A stretch of 64,000 bases of DNA from positions 1 to 64,000 of the forward strand of contig NZ_PCPA01000014.1 of NCBI RefSeq assembly GCF_002979515.1. The letters are read 5' to 3'. This document shows, piece by piece, positions 26,623 to 35,816 of the stretch. Origin of the DNA: Microbacterium sp. MYb54 (GTDB lineage Bacteria; Actinomycetota; Actinomycetes; Actinomycetales; Microbacteriaceae). Within the stretch, counting starts at the first letter, position 1, and every line of letters begins with the position of its first letter. The translations under genes and the position numbers were made by a program. The notes under the pieces are model-generated. The model saw only the letters and a list, made by a program, of their open reading frames with translations. It searched no databases and was not told the DNA's origin.

Positions 26623-26638
26623 AGTTGTCATGACTACT
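26623..26638. promoter_or_regulatory. HutC/DasR-like operator before the phosphoesterase gene
   Basis: AGTTGTCATGACTACT is symmetrical at 14 of 16 positions (AGT-N-GTCATGAC-N-ACT). It follows the GT-N(4)-AC core pattern of HutC-subfamily GntR sites such as the DasR box. It lies 86 bases before the phosphoesterase start. Confidence 0.5.
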
Positions 26639-26724
26639 TTCTCTCAACATGCTCGGAAGAGACCCGGAATTCCTCCACCCCGCTTCCGCCGACATCGGCG
26701 GTCGACCAACTCCAAGGAAGAGAC

Positions 26725-29541
26725 ATGAGAACCAGACGCGGTATCGGTGCCCTCGCGGTCACCTGCGCCCTCACCCTGCTCGTCGGCGGTGCGGCGACGC
26801 CCGCCTTCGCCGCCGCGGTCCCCCTGACCGAAGGCTTCACCGGGGCGACACCGGCCGGCCCTCCGACCGGGTGGGAAGTCGAGAACACCAACGTCACCGG
26901 GATGCGCGCCGACTGGCAGGGCTGGTCGTTCTATACGCCGGCGGAAGTCGTGTCGGTGTGGGGCAACAGTGGCGATCGCGGCTCCTTCTCGCGTGCCGAC
27001 GGGATGACCGCGGTCGTGCACTCCGACTCCAACCGCCCGACCCAGGGGCGCTTCAGCTCGGTGCTCTGGGCGCCGGCACTGGACCTGCAGAGCCAGGACG
27101 GCGCGGTCCAGGTGACCTTCGACAGTCACTACAAACAGGGCCAGGCCCCGCAGACCGCGCAGCTGGTCGCACGGTTCGACGGCGGCGCACCAGTGGTGGT
27201 CGAGTCGTTCGACCGCAACCGCCTCGATGAGCAGGTCTCGGTCTCTGTCGCCGTCCCGGTCGACGTCGACACCGTGACGGTCGGGTGGTCGTATGCCGAG
27301 AGCAGCAACAACTGGTTCTGGATGATCGACGATGTGCAGATCAGTGAGGCACCGCCGGCCGACTCGACGCCGCGCATCCTCTCTGCCGCCAAACCCGTCG
27401 CGAAGGCGGGAGCGACGGTGCCGGTGAAGGTGGGAGGACTCCGCCCTGGCCAGCAGCTGATCGCGACGCTGGGGGACTCCGCTGTCGTCGTCCCGGGCAT
27501 CCCCGTCGCCGATGCGGCCGGCGAGACGTCGTTCGCCGTCGCGCTGCCCGGCGACCTCGCCGCCGGATACGTGCCGCTGTCGCTCGCCGGGGCGGGAATC
27601 GTCTCGACGGCGCTCCAGATCACCGTGCTCGCCGCCGGGGATCCGGACTCGTCGACGACCGAACAGCTGCTCTGGTTCGACGGGTTCGAGAAGGAGACCT
27701 GGACCACGACGGGCGCATGGGCGCTGTCGCCTCTCGACAGCGTGGTCGCGCAGTACGGCACCGATCGTCGGCACGCCTTCACCCGTGCGTCCGGTCGGAT
27801 CGCCGTGGCCGAGGCGACGGCAGGCCCGTTCTCCGGAACTCTCGCGTCGGCTCCCATCGCGGTGAAGTCGGGGGACGCGCTGGAGGTGCGCCTCGACAGC
27901 CACTACCGCAAGCGCGGCGGAACGCAGCAGGGCACCGTGACAGCCGTGTTCGACGACGGGACCGAGACCGTGCTGCGCGCACTTTCCGACGCCGATGAAG
28001 AGTCCGCGCAGCTTCGTCTGCCCGTCACGGTTCCCGCCGGAGCATCCGCGATGACCGTCCGATTCGCCTTCGATGCGCCGGGCGCCGCGGGATCGTGGAT
28101 GCTCGACGACGTGCAGGTCGTGCGTCCGCTCGCTGCACTCGCCACCGGCCTCGATGCGAAGGCCGTCGTCGACGTCTTCAGCGACGTGCAGGGTGCCACG
28201 ACCCGGCTGAGCCAGAACGTGCTGCCTGGATTCCGCGCGATGTCGCAGACCGCCGACGTGCTGGTGTCCAACGGCGATCTGGTGAGCAACGGCTCGACCG
28301 CGAACTACGACTCCTACCTCGCAGCGCTCGCTGCGGGCGGTGGCGGCGAATACGACACCGTCGTCTCGACGATCGGCAACCACGAGTACTACGGCAGTGA
28401 CGGATCGAGCACCTATCAGAAGCGCTTCCTCGATTCGACGGGCATGCGCGACGTCGGCGGGCAGGGCGGGCTGTGGGGCGAGGTGCTCGTCGACGGTGAG
28501 CTTCCGCTGATCTGGATCGGCAGCGAGTTCTACGACTACGCGGCGAAGACCGGCTCCGGCCCGTTCGTCGACTTCAGTCAGGAGCAGTTCACCTGGCTGC
28601 GCGACCGCCTCGCCTACTGGCGTGCGCAGGACAAGCCGGTGCTCCTCTTCTCGCACCACCTGCTGCCGTACTCGGTCTCCGGGTCGTATGCGCGGTTCTA
28701 CAAGAACGACTACGGGCAGGAGGAGGCTCGGTTCGCTGCCCTCCTCGAGCAGAACCCGAACGTCATCATGTTCAACAGCCACACGCACTGGTCGCCCACG
28801 CTGAACGACTGGAGCACCGAGCTGCGCACGGACCCGACGCTCGCTCATGTGCCGACGGTCGTGAACACCGCAGCGGTGACCACGATGTACGGACCGAGCG
28901 GCGACTGGGAGGAGAAGGCCGTCGGCGGTGCCGACCCGGTCGGTCTCCGCGCCGCGCTGTACGACGACCGGGTCCGCGTCACGGCCTACTCCTTCTCGAC
29001 CGCAGGGGCGACCGAGATCAAGCACGTCGATGTTCCGCTGCCGACCGCTGCTCCCGTCGATCCCGTCGATCCTGTCGATCCCGTCGATCCGGTCGATCCC
29101 GTCGACCCGGCTCTCGAGCTGAGTGCGCAGACGGTCGAGGCGGGTGGGCAGCTGACCATCTCAGGCACCGGTTTCCCCGCCGCCGCCGAGCTCGTCGTCG
29201 AACTGCGCTCCACGCCCGTGCGGCTGGGGCAGGTCACGACGACCGCAGAGGGGAGCTTCCGCACCGCGGTCACGATCCCGCCCGCGACACCGGCCGGTGC
29301 GCACACGCTCGCCGTGATCCTGCCGGACGGCACGGAGTCGACGACGGCGATCACCGTCACGCGCGCCGTGGACGGATCGGGTGGGCAGACGCCGGGGTCC
29401 GGTGGTGCCGGTGAGCACGCCACGGGTGGAGACCTGGCCACCACGGGTGGTGAGCCTGGCTGGTATCTCCTCGGCGGCGGTCTGCTGCTCCTGGCCCTCG
29501 GTGGATGCCTCCTCATCCGGCGCCGCAGAGCTCGCGGCTGA
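26725..29541 (+). CDS. Secreted, LATTG-anchored metallophosphoesterase
   Basis: A 938-aa surface protein. It starts with a Sec signal peptide (cleavage near TPAFAAA, residue 30). Two MAM/choice-of-anchor J-like domains of about 170 aa follow, both ending in WMxDDVQ (WFWMIDDVQ, GSWMLDDVQ). Next is a calcineurin-type phosphoesterase domain (about 475-760) with metal motifs DVFSDVQG, SNGDLVSNG, IGNHEYYG, FSHHLLPYS and NSHTHW. A (VDP)n spacer, an Ig-like domain and a wall-sorting signal (LATTGG at 904-909, hydrophobic helix, RRRRARG) complete it. It probably hydrolyses phosphate esters outside the cell to scavenge phosphate. The first metal motif has Gln in place of the usual His. AAGGAAG precedes the ATG; upstream in-frame codons run through the operators and are not coding. 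Confidence 0.87.
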   Translation: MRTRRGIGALAVTCALTLLVGGAATPAFAAAVPLTEGFTGATPAGPPTGWEVENTNVTGMRADWQGWSFYTPAEVVSVWGNSGDRGSFSRADGMTAVVHSDSNRPTQGRFSSVLWAPALDLQSQDGAVQVTFDSHYKQGQAPQTAQLVARFDGGAPVVVESFDRNRLDEQVSVSVAVPVDVDTVTVGWSYAESSNNWFWMIDDVQISEAPPADSTPRILSAAKPVAKAGATVPVKVGGLRPGQQLIATLGDSAVVVPGIPVADAAGETSFAVALPGDLAAGYVPLSLAGAGIVSTALQITVLAAGDPDSSTTEQLLWFDGFEKETWTTTGAWALSPLDSVVAQYGTDRRHAFTRASGRIAVAEATAGPFSGTLASAPIAVKSGDALEVRLDSHYRKRGGTQQGTVTAVFDDGTETVLRALSDADEESAQLRLPVTVPAGASAMTVRFAFDAPGAAGSWMLDDVQVVRPLAALATGLDAKAVVDVFSDVQGATTRLSQNVLPGFRAMSQTADVLVSNGDLVSNGSTANYDSYLAALAAGGGGEYDTVVSTIGNHEYYGSDGSSTYQKRFLDSTGMRDVGGQGGLWGEVLVDGELPLIWIGSEFYDYAAKTGSGPFVDFSQEQFTWLRDRLAYWRAQDKPVLLFSHHLLPYSVSGSYARFYKNDYGQEEARFAALLEQNPNVIMFNSHTHWSPTLNDWSTELRTDPTLAHVPTVVNTAAVTTMYGPSGDWEEKAVGGADPVGLRAALYDDRVRVTAYSFSTAGATEIKHVDVPLPTAAPVDPVDPVDPVDPVDPVDPALELSAQTVEAGGQLTISGTGFPAAAELVVELRSTPVRLGQVTTTAEGSFRTAVTIPPATPAGAHTLAVILPDGTESTTAITVTRAVDGSGGQTPGSGGAGEHATGGDLATTGGEPGWYLLGGGLLLLALGGCLLIRRRRARG
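29053..29109 (+). repeat. 9-bp repeat coding (Pro-Val-Asp)n spacer
   Basis: About six copies of CCCGTCGAT with third-base variants encode a PVDPVDPVD hinge between the phosphoesterase and Ig-like domains. The 9-base unit keeps the frame if copy number changes. Confidence 0.85.
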
Positions 29542-29557
29542 GCGGTTCTGATCGAGT

Positions 29558-29591
29558 ACCGCTCGATGGGCAAATCTCCCCATCGAGCGGT
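29558..29591. terminator. Perfect 13-bp hairpin after the phosphoesterase gene
   Basis: ACCGCTCGATGGG (29558-29570) and its exact complement (29579-29591) enclose an 8-base loop, 16 bases after the phosphoesterase stop. The hairpin includes the 20-bp regulatory repeat described in the next entry, so this DNA may end one transcript and control the next. Confidence 0.6.
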
Positions 29592-29612
29592 ATTCCAGGA
29601 CGCAGTTAGTAT
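29565..29612 (+). promoter_or_regulatory. Island regulon promoter 1: inverted repeat plus -10 box
   Basis: GATGGGCAAATCTCCCCATC (29565-29584) is a variant of the 20-bp inverted repeat found at four later sites. After 22 bases comes TAGTAT (29607-29612), a -10 box. The repeat would lie at about -54 to -35, an activator-like position. It precedes the giant surface-protein gene that heads the secretion operon. Confidence 0.65.
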
Positions 29613-29686
29613 GAACGGGTGCTCCGTGGGTCCGTCGGACCCGCGAACGAGTCAATCCGAGATTGTCACCCTGGGGGGAACCGGGT

Positions 29687-32600
29687 ATGAAGGCGTTGTC
29701 ATGGATGCGCGCACGACCCAAGACATTGGCGTCTGCTGCCGGTGTCACGGTCGGCGTCATCGCCATCACCACCATGGCCTTCAGCTATGAGGGCTTCCCC
29801 ACCACCAAGGTCGATCTGAACGACGGCGGCGTCTGGATCACCAAGACGTCGAGCCTGCTCGTCGGGCACTTCAACAACGAGTCGACGGTTCTCGACGGCG
29901 GTCTGCGAACCACGGGCGAGAACTACGACATCCTGCAGGACACGAGCAACATCCTCGTCGTGGACGAGAACGCCTCGACCCTGACCGCCGTCGATCCCGC
30001 ACGCGTCTCGCTCGGCGACTCCGCCGGCATCCCGTCTTCCTCGAAGGTCGCACTCGGCAACCGCACGGCGGCGATCCTCGACCAGAAGACCGGCGAGCTG
30101 TGGGTCGTCCCTGCTCAGGGTGTCGCGTCGTTCGAGCCTGAGGTCAAAGACCCGGATGCGGAGCTCGGCGCCGATGCCGATGTCGCCGTCGCCAAGGACG
30201 GCACGGTCTACGGGCTGTCCTCCGAACGCGGCGAGGTCGTCACCGTCCCCGTCGACAAGGAGGGCGAGGCGCTCGATGCGTCGACCGCGTCCGTCGGCGA
30301 GATCGACGGGGCGGCGAAGCCCACGATCACGGTGGTCGGCCGCACGCCGGTCGTGCTCGACCGGAAGGCGGGCGTCGTGACCTCGCCAGGCGGCCTGCGC
30401 ACCGAGATCCCCGGCGCCGACAAGGCCGTGCTGCAGCAGGCGTCCGAAGACGCGGGCACGGTGGCGATCTCGACCGCCGGTGCCCTCGTGAGCGTGCCCC
30501 TCGACGGCAGCGAGCCGACCGAGGTCGACGCGGGCGGCAACGGAACACCGGCAGCTCCGGTGTGGCTGCGTGGATGCACCTACGGCGCGTGGGCGGGAAC
30601 GGCGACGTTCATCCGCGAGTGCCCAGGGACGACCAACGACGTCAACGCACACGTCGACGGTGCCGAGGACTCCAAGAGCCTCGTGTTCCGTGTCAACCGT
30701 GACGTCATCATCCTCAACGACGCCGTGGGCGGTGCCGCGTGGCTGGCGAATGAGAGCCTGCAGCGCGTCGACAACTGGAACGACCTCACCCCACCCGAGG
30801 GCGAGACCGAGAACGAAGACGACTCGACCGAGGAGACCGTCGAGACGACGCTCCCCGAACGCAAGGAGGAGAACACTCCTCCGATCGCCGAAGACGACAC
30901 GTTCGGTGTGCGCCCCGGCGTGACGACGATGCTCCCGGTGCTCGACAACGACAACGACCCGGACGGCGACGTCCTGGTCGCGACGCTGGCCGAGGCGCAG
31001 CCCTCGATCGGCACGATCCAGCAGGTCCAGAACGGCGGATCGCTGCAGATCGCTGCCGAGGACGGCGCCTCGGGCTCGACGACCTTCACGTACGAGGCCG
31101 ATGACGGACGCGGCGGCAAGGACACCGCTGCGGTCACGCTGACCGTCTACGACAAGAGCATCAACACCGCTCCGGTGCCCAAGCGCACGACGACTCTCAC
31201 GGTCGAGACCGGCGGCACGATCTCGTACAACATCCTTCCGGACTGGATCGACCCCGAGGGTGACGACGTCTACCTCAAGGACGTCGTGCCCGCCCCCGGC
31301 GACGAGGTCGATTTCAGCACCGACGGGCAGATCACGTACAAGGCCACGGCGAGCCAGCAGGGTCGCAAGGAGGTCCAGGTCACGGTCGCCGACGGATACG
31401 GCGAGACCGCCACGGCCACGGTGATGCTCGATGTGCGCCCGGAAGGGTCGACGAAGCCCAAGACGAACGCCGACCACGTCGTGACCCGCGTCGGCGAACA
31501 GGTCACCGTCGCACCGCTCGCCAACGACACCAGCTCCGGACGAGAGCTGCTGCGTCTCGGCCGCGTGAACGAGGTCCCCGGTGCGACCGTGCTGCCGGAC
31601 GCGCCCAACAAGACGTTCAGCTTCATGGCCGACGCTCCCGGCACGTACTACGTGCTGTATCTCGCGACCGCCGGTCCCGAGAGCGGTGAGGGGATCGTCC
31701 GTATCGATGTGCTGGAGGCATCGGAGACCGATCTGCCTCCGGTCGCGGTCCGCGATGTCGCGCTGCTGCCGACGGGCGGCGATGTGCTCATCGGCGTGCT
31801 CGCGAACGACGTCGACCCCGCAGGCGGCATCCTCGTCGTGCAGTCGGTCTCGATCGACGACGACGCCGGCGTCTCGGTGTCGGTCATCAACCACGAGACC
31901 CTTCGCATCACCGACCAGGGTTCGCTCACCGATCAGGCGCGCATCAAGTACCGCATCTCGAACGGCTCGAAATCCGCCGAGGGCGAGGTCGTGGTGATCC
32001 CGATCCCGGCGCCGGACAAGATCCTCCAACCGGTCGTGAACGACGACACGGCGGTCGTGCGTGCGGGCGATGTCGTCACGATCCCGGTGCTCGACAACGA
32101 CACGCATCCGAACGACGATGTCATGCATGTCGTCCCCGAGCTGGTCGAGCCGCTCATCGATCCCGAGGACGGCGAGGCCTTCGTCTCGCAGGACACGATC
32201 CGCTTCAAGGCCGGCCCTGTGGCGAAGACCGTCTACCTCACCTACGAGGCCGTCGACTCCCGGCAGCAGAAGGACGCCGGGTACGTCACGATCCAGATCC
32301 TTCCCGTCGATGCGGACACGAACGCCGCCCCTCGCCCGCAGGATCTGGTGGCGCGCGTGCTCGCCGGGTCGACCGCGAACATCGCGGTTCCGCTGGATGG
32401 CATCGACGCCGATGGCGACTCGGTCGAGCTGATCGACATCACCTCGAGCCCCACCAAGGGGCGCATCGTCGAGACCGCGCAGAACTACTTCACCTACGAG
32501 GCGTTCGACGACTCATCGGGCGTCGACGTGTTCCGCTATCGGGTGCGCGACCGTCTCGGTAAAGAGGGCATCGCCACGATCCGCGTGGGCATCGCGCCGG

Positions 32601-35600
32601 GCGAGCAGATCAACCAGAGGCCGTTCGCAGTGAAGGATGCGGTCGTGGTGCGTCCGGGCCGTGAGATCTCGGTGCCGGTGATGGCGAACGACTCCGACCC
32701 CGAGGGCGACAAGATCACCCTCGTCAAGGACGGTCTCGAAGTGCCGACCGACACGGGGATCACGGCCCGCGTCTCCGGCGACCGTGTGCTGGTGCAGGCG
32801 CCGAACCGCGAGCTCGAGACCTCGCTGCAGTACACGATCCGCGATGCGCGAGGAGCGACCGCGACCGCAGCGCTGCAGATCACGGTCGACGAGAACGTGC
32901 CGTTGCAGGCGCCCATCGCCCGCGACGATCGGGTGCGTCCGACCGACCTCACCGACGGCACGTTGAGCGCCGACCTCGACATCCTCAAGAACGATGAGGA
33001 CCCGGACGGCACGACCGATCGGCTCAAGCTCGTACTCGGCGAAGGCGCGACGCAGCTCGAGAACGGCAAAGTGCGGGTCACGGTGACGGAGAACCTCCAG
33101 CTCATCCGCTACACCGTCACCGACCAGGACGACCTTGCCGCGTCCGCCTTCATCTTCGTCCCCGCAGAGTCGGATCTGCGGCCGATCCTCGACTCGACCA
33201 AGCCGCTCGAGGTCATGAGCGGCGAGACGAAGGAGATCCCGCTCTCCAAGTTCGTCACCGTCGCCGGCGGAGGAGCCGCGCGGATCACCGAGCACGCCAA
33301 GGTGAACGCCGTGTACGCGAACGGCGACGACCTCGTGAAAGACGAGACGACGCTCGTCTACACCTCGGCAGACGGCTACTTCGGACAGGACTCGCTGACC
33401 TTCGAGGTGACCGACGGCACCGGCCCCGACGATCCCGAGGGACGCAAGGCAACGCTGAGCATTCCGATCAACGTGCTGCCGCCCGAGAACCAGCAGCCCG
33501 AGTTCATCGGCGCGGAGGTCATCGTCGCACCGGGGGAGAAGGCTTCGACGCTCGACCTCGCCGCGTTGACGACCGACCCCGATCCGGAAGACGACGGCAA
33601 GCACAAGTACAAGTACGTCAGCGGTGCCGGCAAGGGGATCACGGCCAAGGTCGACGGTTCCGAGCTGCTCGTGGAAGCGTCATCCGATGTCGAGAAGGGC
33701 ACCGTCGCCTCTCTGAAGATCGAGGTGACCGATGGGACGACCGAGCCGGTCAGCGGTACGGTGACGGTGCGCGTCGGCGCCTCGACCCGACCGCTGCCCG
33801 CCGCCAACACCGACACGATCTCGGAAGCGGATCAGGGCAAGAGCATCACGGTGCCGGTGCTGGCGAACGACTACAACCCCTTCCCTGAAAAGCCGCTCAA
33901 GGTGATGACGGCCGTGACCGAATCGGGCTCCGGTGGTGCGACCGTCAAGGGCGATCAGGTCGTCGTGACACCCGACCCGAGCTTCGTCGGCACCATGGTC
34001 GTGCGCTACCGCATCCAGGATGCGACGAAGGATACCGACCGCGAGGCCAACGGCCAGATCGTCGTCACGGTGCAGGGCGTGCCGGAGGCTCCCGGAACTC
34101 CGACCGTCTCGAGCGTGCAGGACCGCACCGTCGTCGTCTCGTACGGTGCGCCCTCCAACAACGGCGCCGAGATCACGAAGTACACCGTCAAATCGGTCGG
34201 CGGCAGCCCGTACTCCAAGGAATGCCGCTCCACGACGTGCACGCTCGACGGTCTGACCAACAACGTCGAGTACACCTTCCAGGTGACCGCGACGAACCGC
34301 GTCGGCGAGTCGAAGCCGTCGGGCACCTCGGCGGTCGCGCGCCCCGACGCTCGTCCCGACACACCGAACCCGCCCACCCTGGCCTTCGGCGACAAGTCGC
34401 TTAAGGTCGCCTGGGTCACCCCGACGACCCCGGGTTCGCCGGTCGAGAGCTACACGCTCGAGATCTCTCCTGCGCCGCCGTCCGGCGTCTCGCAGAAGCA
34501 GGCCACCGGCAACTCGATGACCTGGGAAGGCCTCGAGAACGGATCGAACTATCAGATCCGCGTGCAGGCCCACAACCGCGCCCCCGAGCCGTCGAGCTGG
34601 AGCGGCTGGTCGGCCGTCGAGGTGCCGGCAGGACCTCCGATGCCCGCGGCCGCGCCGACGGTGACGCAGTTGCCGGCGGTGGGCACCGAGGCACAGATGC
34701 AGGTGAACTGGGTGCCGGGCAACGCGAACGGCGACCCGATCGATTCGTTCGAGCTGCAGGTGTGGGAGGGCGGCACGCTGCGGAACACCATCACGCCGGG
34801 AGCCGGTGCCAGGTCGCAGGCGGTGAAGGTCCCGACGTCGGAGACGCCGTACACCTATCGCATCCGTGCGCAGAACAAGGCGGGCTGGGGCGAATGGAGT
34901 CCGATGTCAGCACCGCGCCGCGGTGTGAACAAGCCGGGTGCGCCGTCGCTGTCGAACGTCGCTGAAGGGGACCGGTCGCTCACGCTCACCTGGTCTCCCG
35001 GCGCGCTCAACGGCGCGTCGCGGAACGAGGTGCAGTACCAGTACTCCCTCGGCGGCGACTGGGCAGCTATGCCCGGCAACAGCGTCATCACCGGACTCTC
35101 GAACGGCACGAACTACAACGTGCGGGTCCGTGCGGTTTCGACGGTCGAGGGGCAGACATATGCGAGCGACGCCTCGAACCAGATGTCGGGCAACCCATAC
35201 GGTCCGTTGAAGCAGCCGTCGGTCACCGTGAACTCGAATGCGAAGAGCGTGACGTTCGGGTGGGATGCGAGGGTGTCGGCCAACGGACGCGGCATCCAGG
35301 TCGTGCGCATCCGTATCGATGGGGGAAGCTGGCAGCACGTCGGCCCGACCGGGAACGAGACCGTGGGTAACGGCTACAGCCAGCGCCACACGATCGACGT
35401 CGAGGTGACGGACACCGAAGGGCAGAAGATCACCCGGTCCGAGGCCGGCACCTCCGGCGCGAAGCCGAACCCCCGCGCCTGGGTCACCTCGACCGGCAAC
35501 GCGAACGGCCAGCCGAACTGCAACGACGGCACCTGCGCGTACTTCTACCTCAATGCGCAGGACTTCGATCCGGGGCAGACGATCTCGGTCCAGTGCAACA

Positions 35601-35770
35601 ACAACGACGGCACCTACGGCGGCGTCTGGGGTGGCCCGTATTCGATCACGATGGACGGCAACGGCAGCTACGGTGGCCGTCTCAGCTGCTACCTCGGTAA
35701 CCGCCGTGGCGTGATCGAGGCCTGGGTGATGGTCAACGGCAACGCCTTCGAACATCGCGTCTGGCAATGA
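29687..35770 (+). CDS. Giant N-anchored surface protein with beta-propeller, cadherin-like repeats and FnIII domains
   Basis: A 2027-aa protein with one N-terminal transmembrane helix (about 16-36) and an extracellular remainder. Residues 40-370 have repeated beta motifs (VVDENASTLTAVDPARV, GELWVVPAQG) like a beta-propeller. Eleven cadherin/Big-like repeats of about 95 aa follow (400-1460), marked by openings such as NTPPIAEDD and NQRPFAVKD and acidic VLDNDNDPDGD loops likely to bind calcium. Five FnIII domains (about 1460-1920) come next, then a small Cys-containing C-terminal domain (NCNDGTCAYFYLN). There is no sortase signal. It heads the operon containing MoxR, the kinase circuit and the EssC-like ATPase, so it may be a cell-surface part of the secretion system or a contact sensor (inference). 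GGGGGGAA precedes the ATG. Confidence 0.8.
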   Translation: MKALSWMRARPKTLASAAGVTVGVIAITTMAFSYEGFPTTKVDLNDGGVWITKTSSLLVGHFNNESTVLDGGLRTTGENYDILQDTSNILVVDENASTLTAVDPARVSLGDSAGIPSSSKVALGNRTAAILDQKTGELWVVPAQGVASFEPEVKDPDAELGADADVAVAKDGTVYGLSSERGEVVTVPVDKEGEALDASTASVGEIDGAAKPTITVVGRTPVVLDRKAGVVTSPGGLRTEIPGADKAVLQQASEDAGTVAISTAGALVSVPLDGSEPTEVDAGGNGTPAAPVWLRGCTYGAWAGTATFIRECPGTTNDVNAHVDGAEDSKSLVFRVNRDVIILNDAVGGAAWLANESLQRVDNWNDLTPPEGETENEDDSTEETVETTLPERKEENTPPIAEDDTFGVRPGVTTMLPVLDNDNDPDGDVLVATLAEAQPSIGTIQQVQNGGSLQIAAEDGASGSTTFTYEADDGRGGKDTAAVTLTVYDKSINTAPVPKRTTTLTVETGGTISYNILPDWIDPEGDDVYLKDVVPAPGDEVDFSTDGQITYKATASQQGRKEVQVTVADGYGETATATVMLDVRPEGSTKPKTNADHVVTRVGEQVTVAPLANDTSSGRELLRLGRVNEVPGATVLPDAPNKTFSFMADAPGTYYVLYLATAGPESGEGIVRIDVLEASETDLPPVAVRDVALLPTGGDVLIGVLANDVDPAGGILVVQSVSIDDDAGVSVSVINHETLRITDQGSLTDQARIKYRISNGSKSAEGEVVVIPIPAPDKILQPVVNDDTAVVRAGDVVTIPVLDNDTHPNDDVMHVVPELVEPLIDPEDGEAFVSQDTIRFKAGPVAKTVYLTYEAVDSRQQKDAGYVTIQILPVDADTNAAPRPQDLVARVLAGSTANIAVPLDGIDADGDSVELIDITSSPTKGRIVETAQNYFTYEAFDDSSGVDVFRYRVRDRLGKEGIATIRVGIAPGEQINQRPFAVKDAVVVRPGREISVPVMANDSDPEGDKITLVKDGLEVPTDTGITARVSGDRVLVQAPNRELETSLQYTIRDARGATATAALQITVDENVPLQAPIARDDRVRPTDLTDGTLSADLDILKNDEDPDGTTDRLKLVLGEGATQLENGKVRVTVTENLQLIRYTVTDQDDLAASAFIFVPAESDLRPILDSTKPLEVMSGETKEIPLSKFVTVAGGGAARITEHAKVNAVYANGDDLVKDETTLVYTSADGYFGQDSLTFEVTDGTGPDDPEGRKATLSIPINVLPPENQQPEFIGAEVIVAPGEKASTLDLAALTTDPDPEDDGKHKYKYVSGAGKGITAKVDGSELLVEASSDVEKGTVASLKIEVTDGTTEPVSGTVTVRVGASTRPLPAANTDTISEADQGKSITVPVLANDYNPFPEKPLKVMTAVTESGSGGATVKGDQVVVTPDPSFVGTMVVRYRIQDATKDTDREANGQIVVTVQGVPEAPGTPTVSSVQDRTVVVSYGAPSNNGAEITKYTVKSVGGSPYSKECRSTTCTLDGLTNNVEYTFQVTATNRVGESKPSGTSAVARPDARPDTPNPPTLAFGDKSLKVAWVTPTTPGSPVESYTLEISPAPPSGVSQKQATGNSMTWEGLENGSNYQIRVQAHNRAPEPSSWSGWSAVEVPAGPPMPAAAPTVTQLPAVGTEAQMQVNWVPGNANGDPIDSFELQVWEGGTLRNTITPGAGARSQAVKVPTSETPYTYRIRAQNKAGWGEWSPMSAPRRGVNKPGAPSLSNVAEGDRSLTLTWSPGALNGASRNEVQYQYSLGGDWAAMPGNSVITGLSNGTNYNVRVRAVSTVEGQTYASDASNQMSGNPYGPLKQPSVTVNSNAKSVTFGWDARVSANGRGIQVVRIRIDGGSWQHVGPTGNETVGNGYSQRHTIDVEVTDTEGQKITRSEAGTSGAKPNPRAWVTSTGNANGQPNCNDGTCAYFYLNAQDFDPGQTISVQCNNNDGTYGGVWGGPYSITMDGNGSYGGRLSCYLGNRRGVIEAWVMVNGNAFEHRVWQ

Positions 35771-35816
35771 CGCGCTCACCCTTCTCTACATCCGAAGAAC
35801 AAGGAACGACACACTC

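Noticed and set aside
29699..32128. An 809-codon minus-strand frame under the giant surface-protein gene
   Set aside because: Antisense artefact, rich in Arg/Asp/His/Val without any motif; the plus-strand repeats are clearly the coding sequence.
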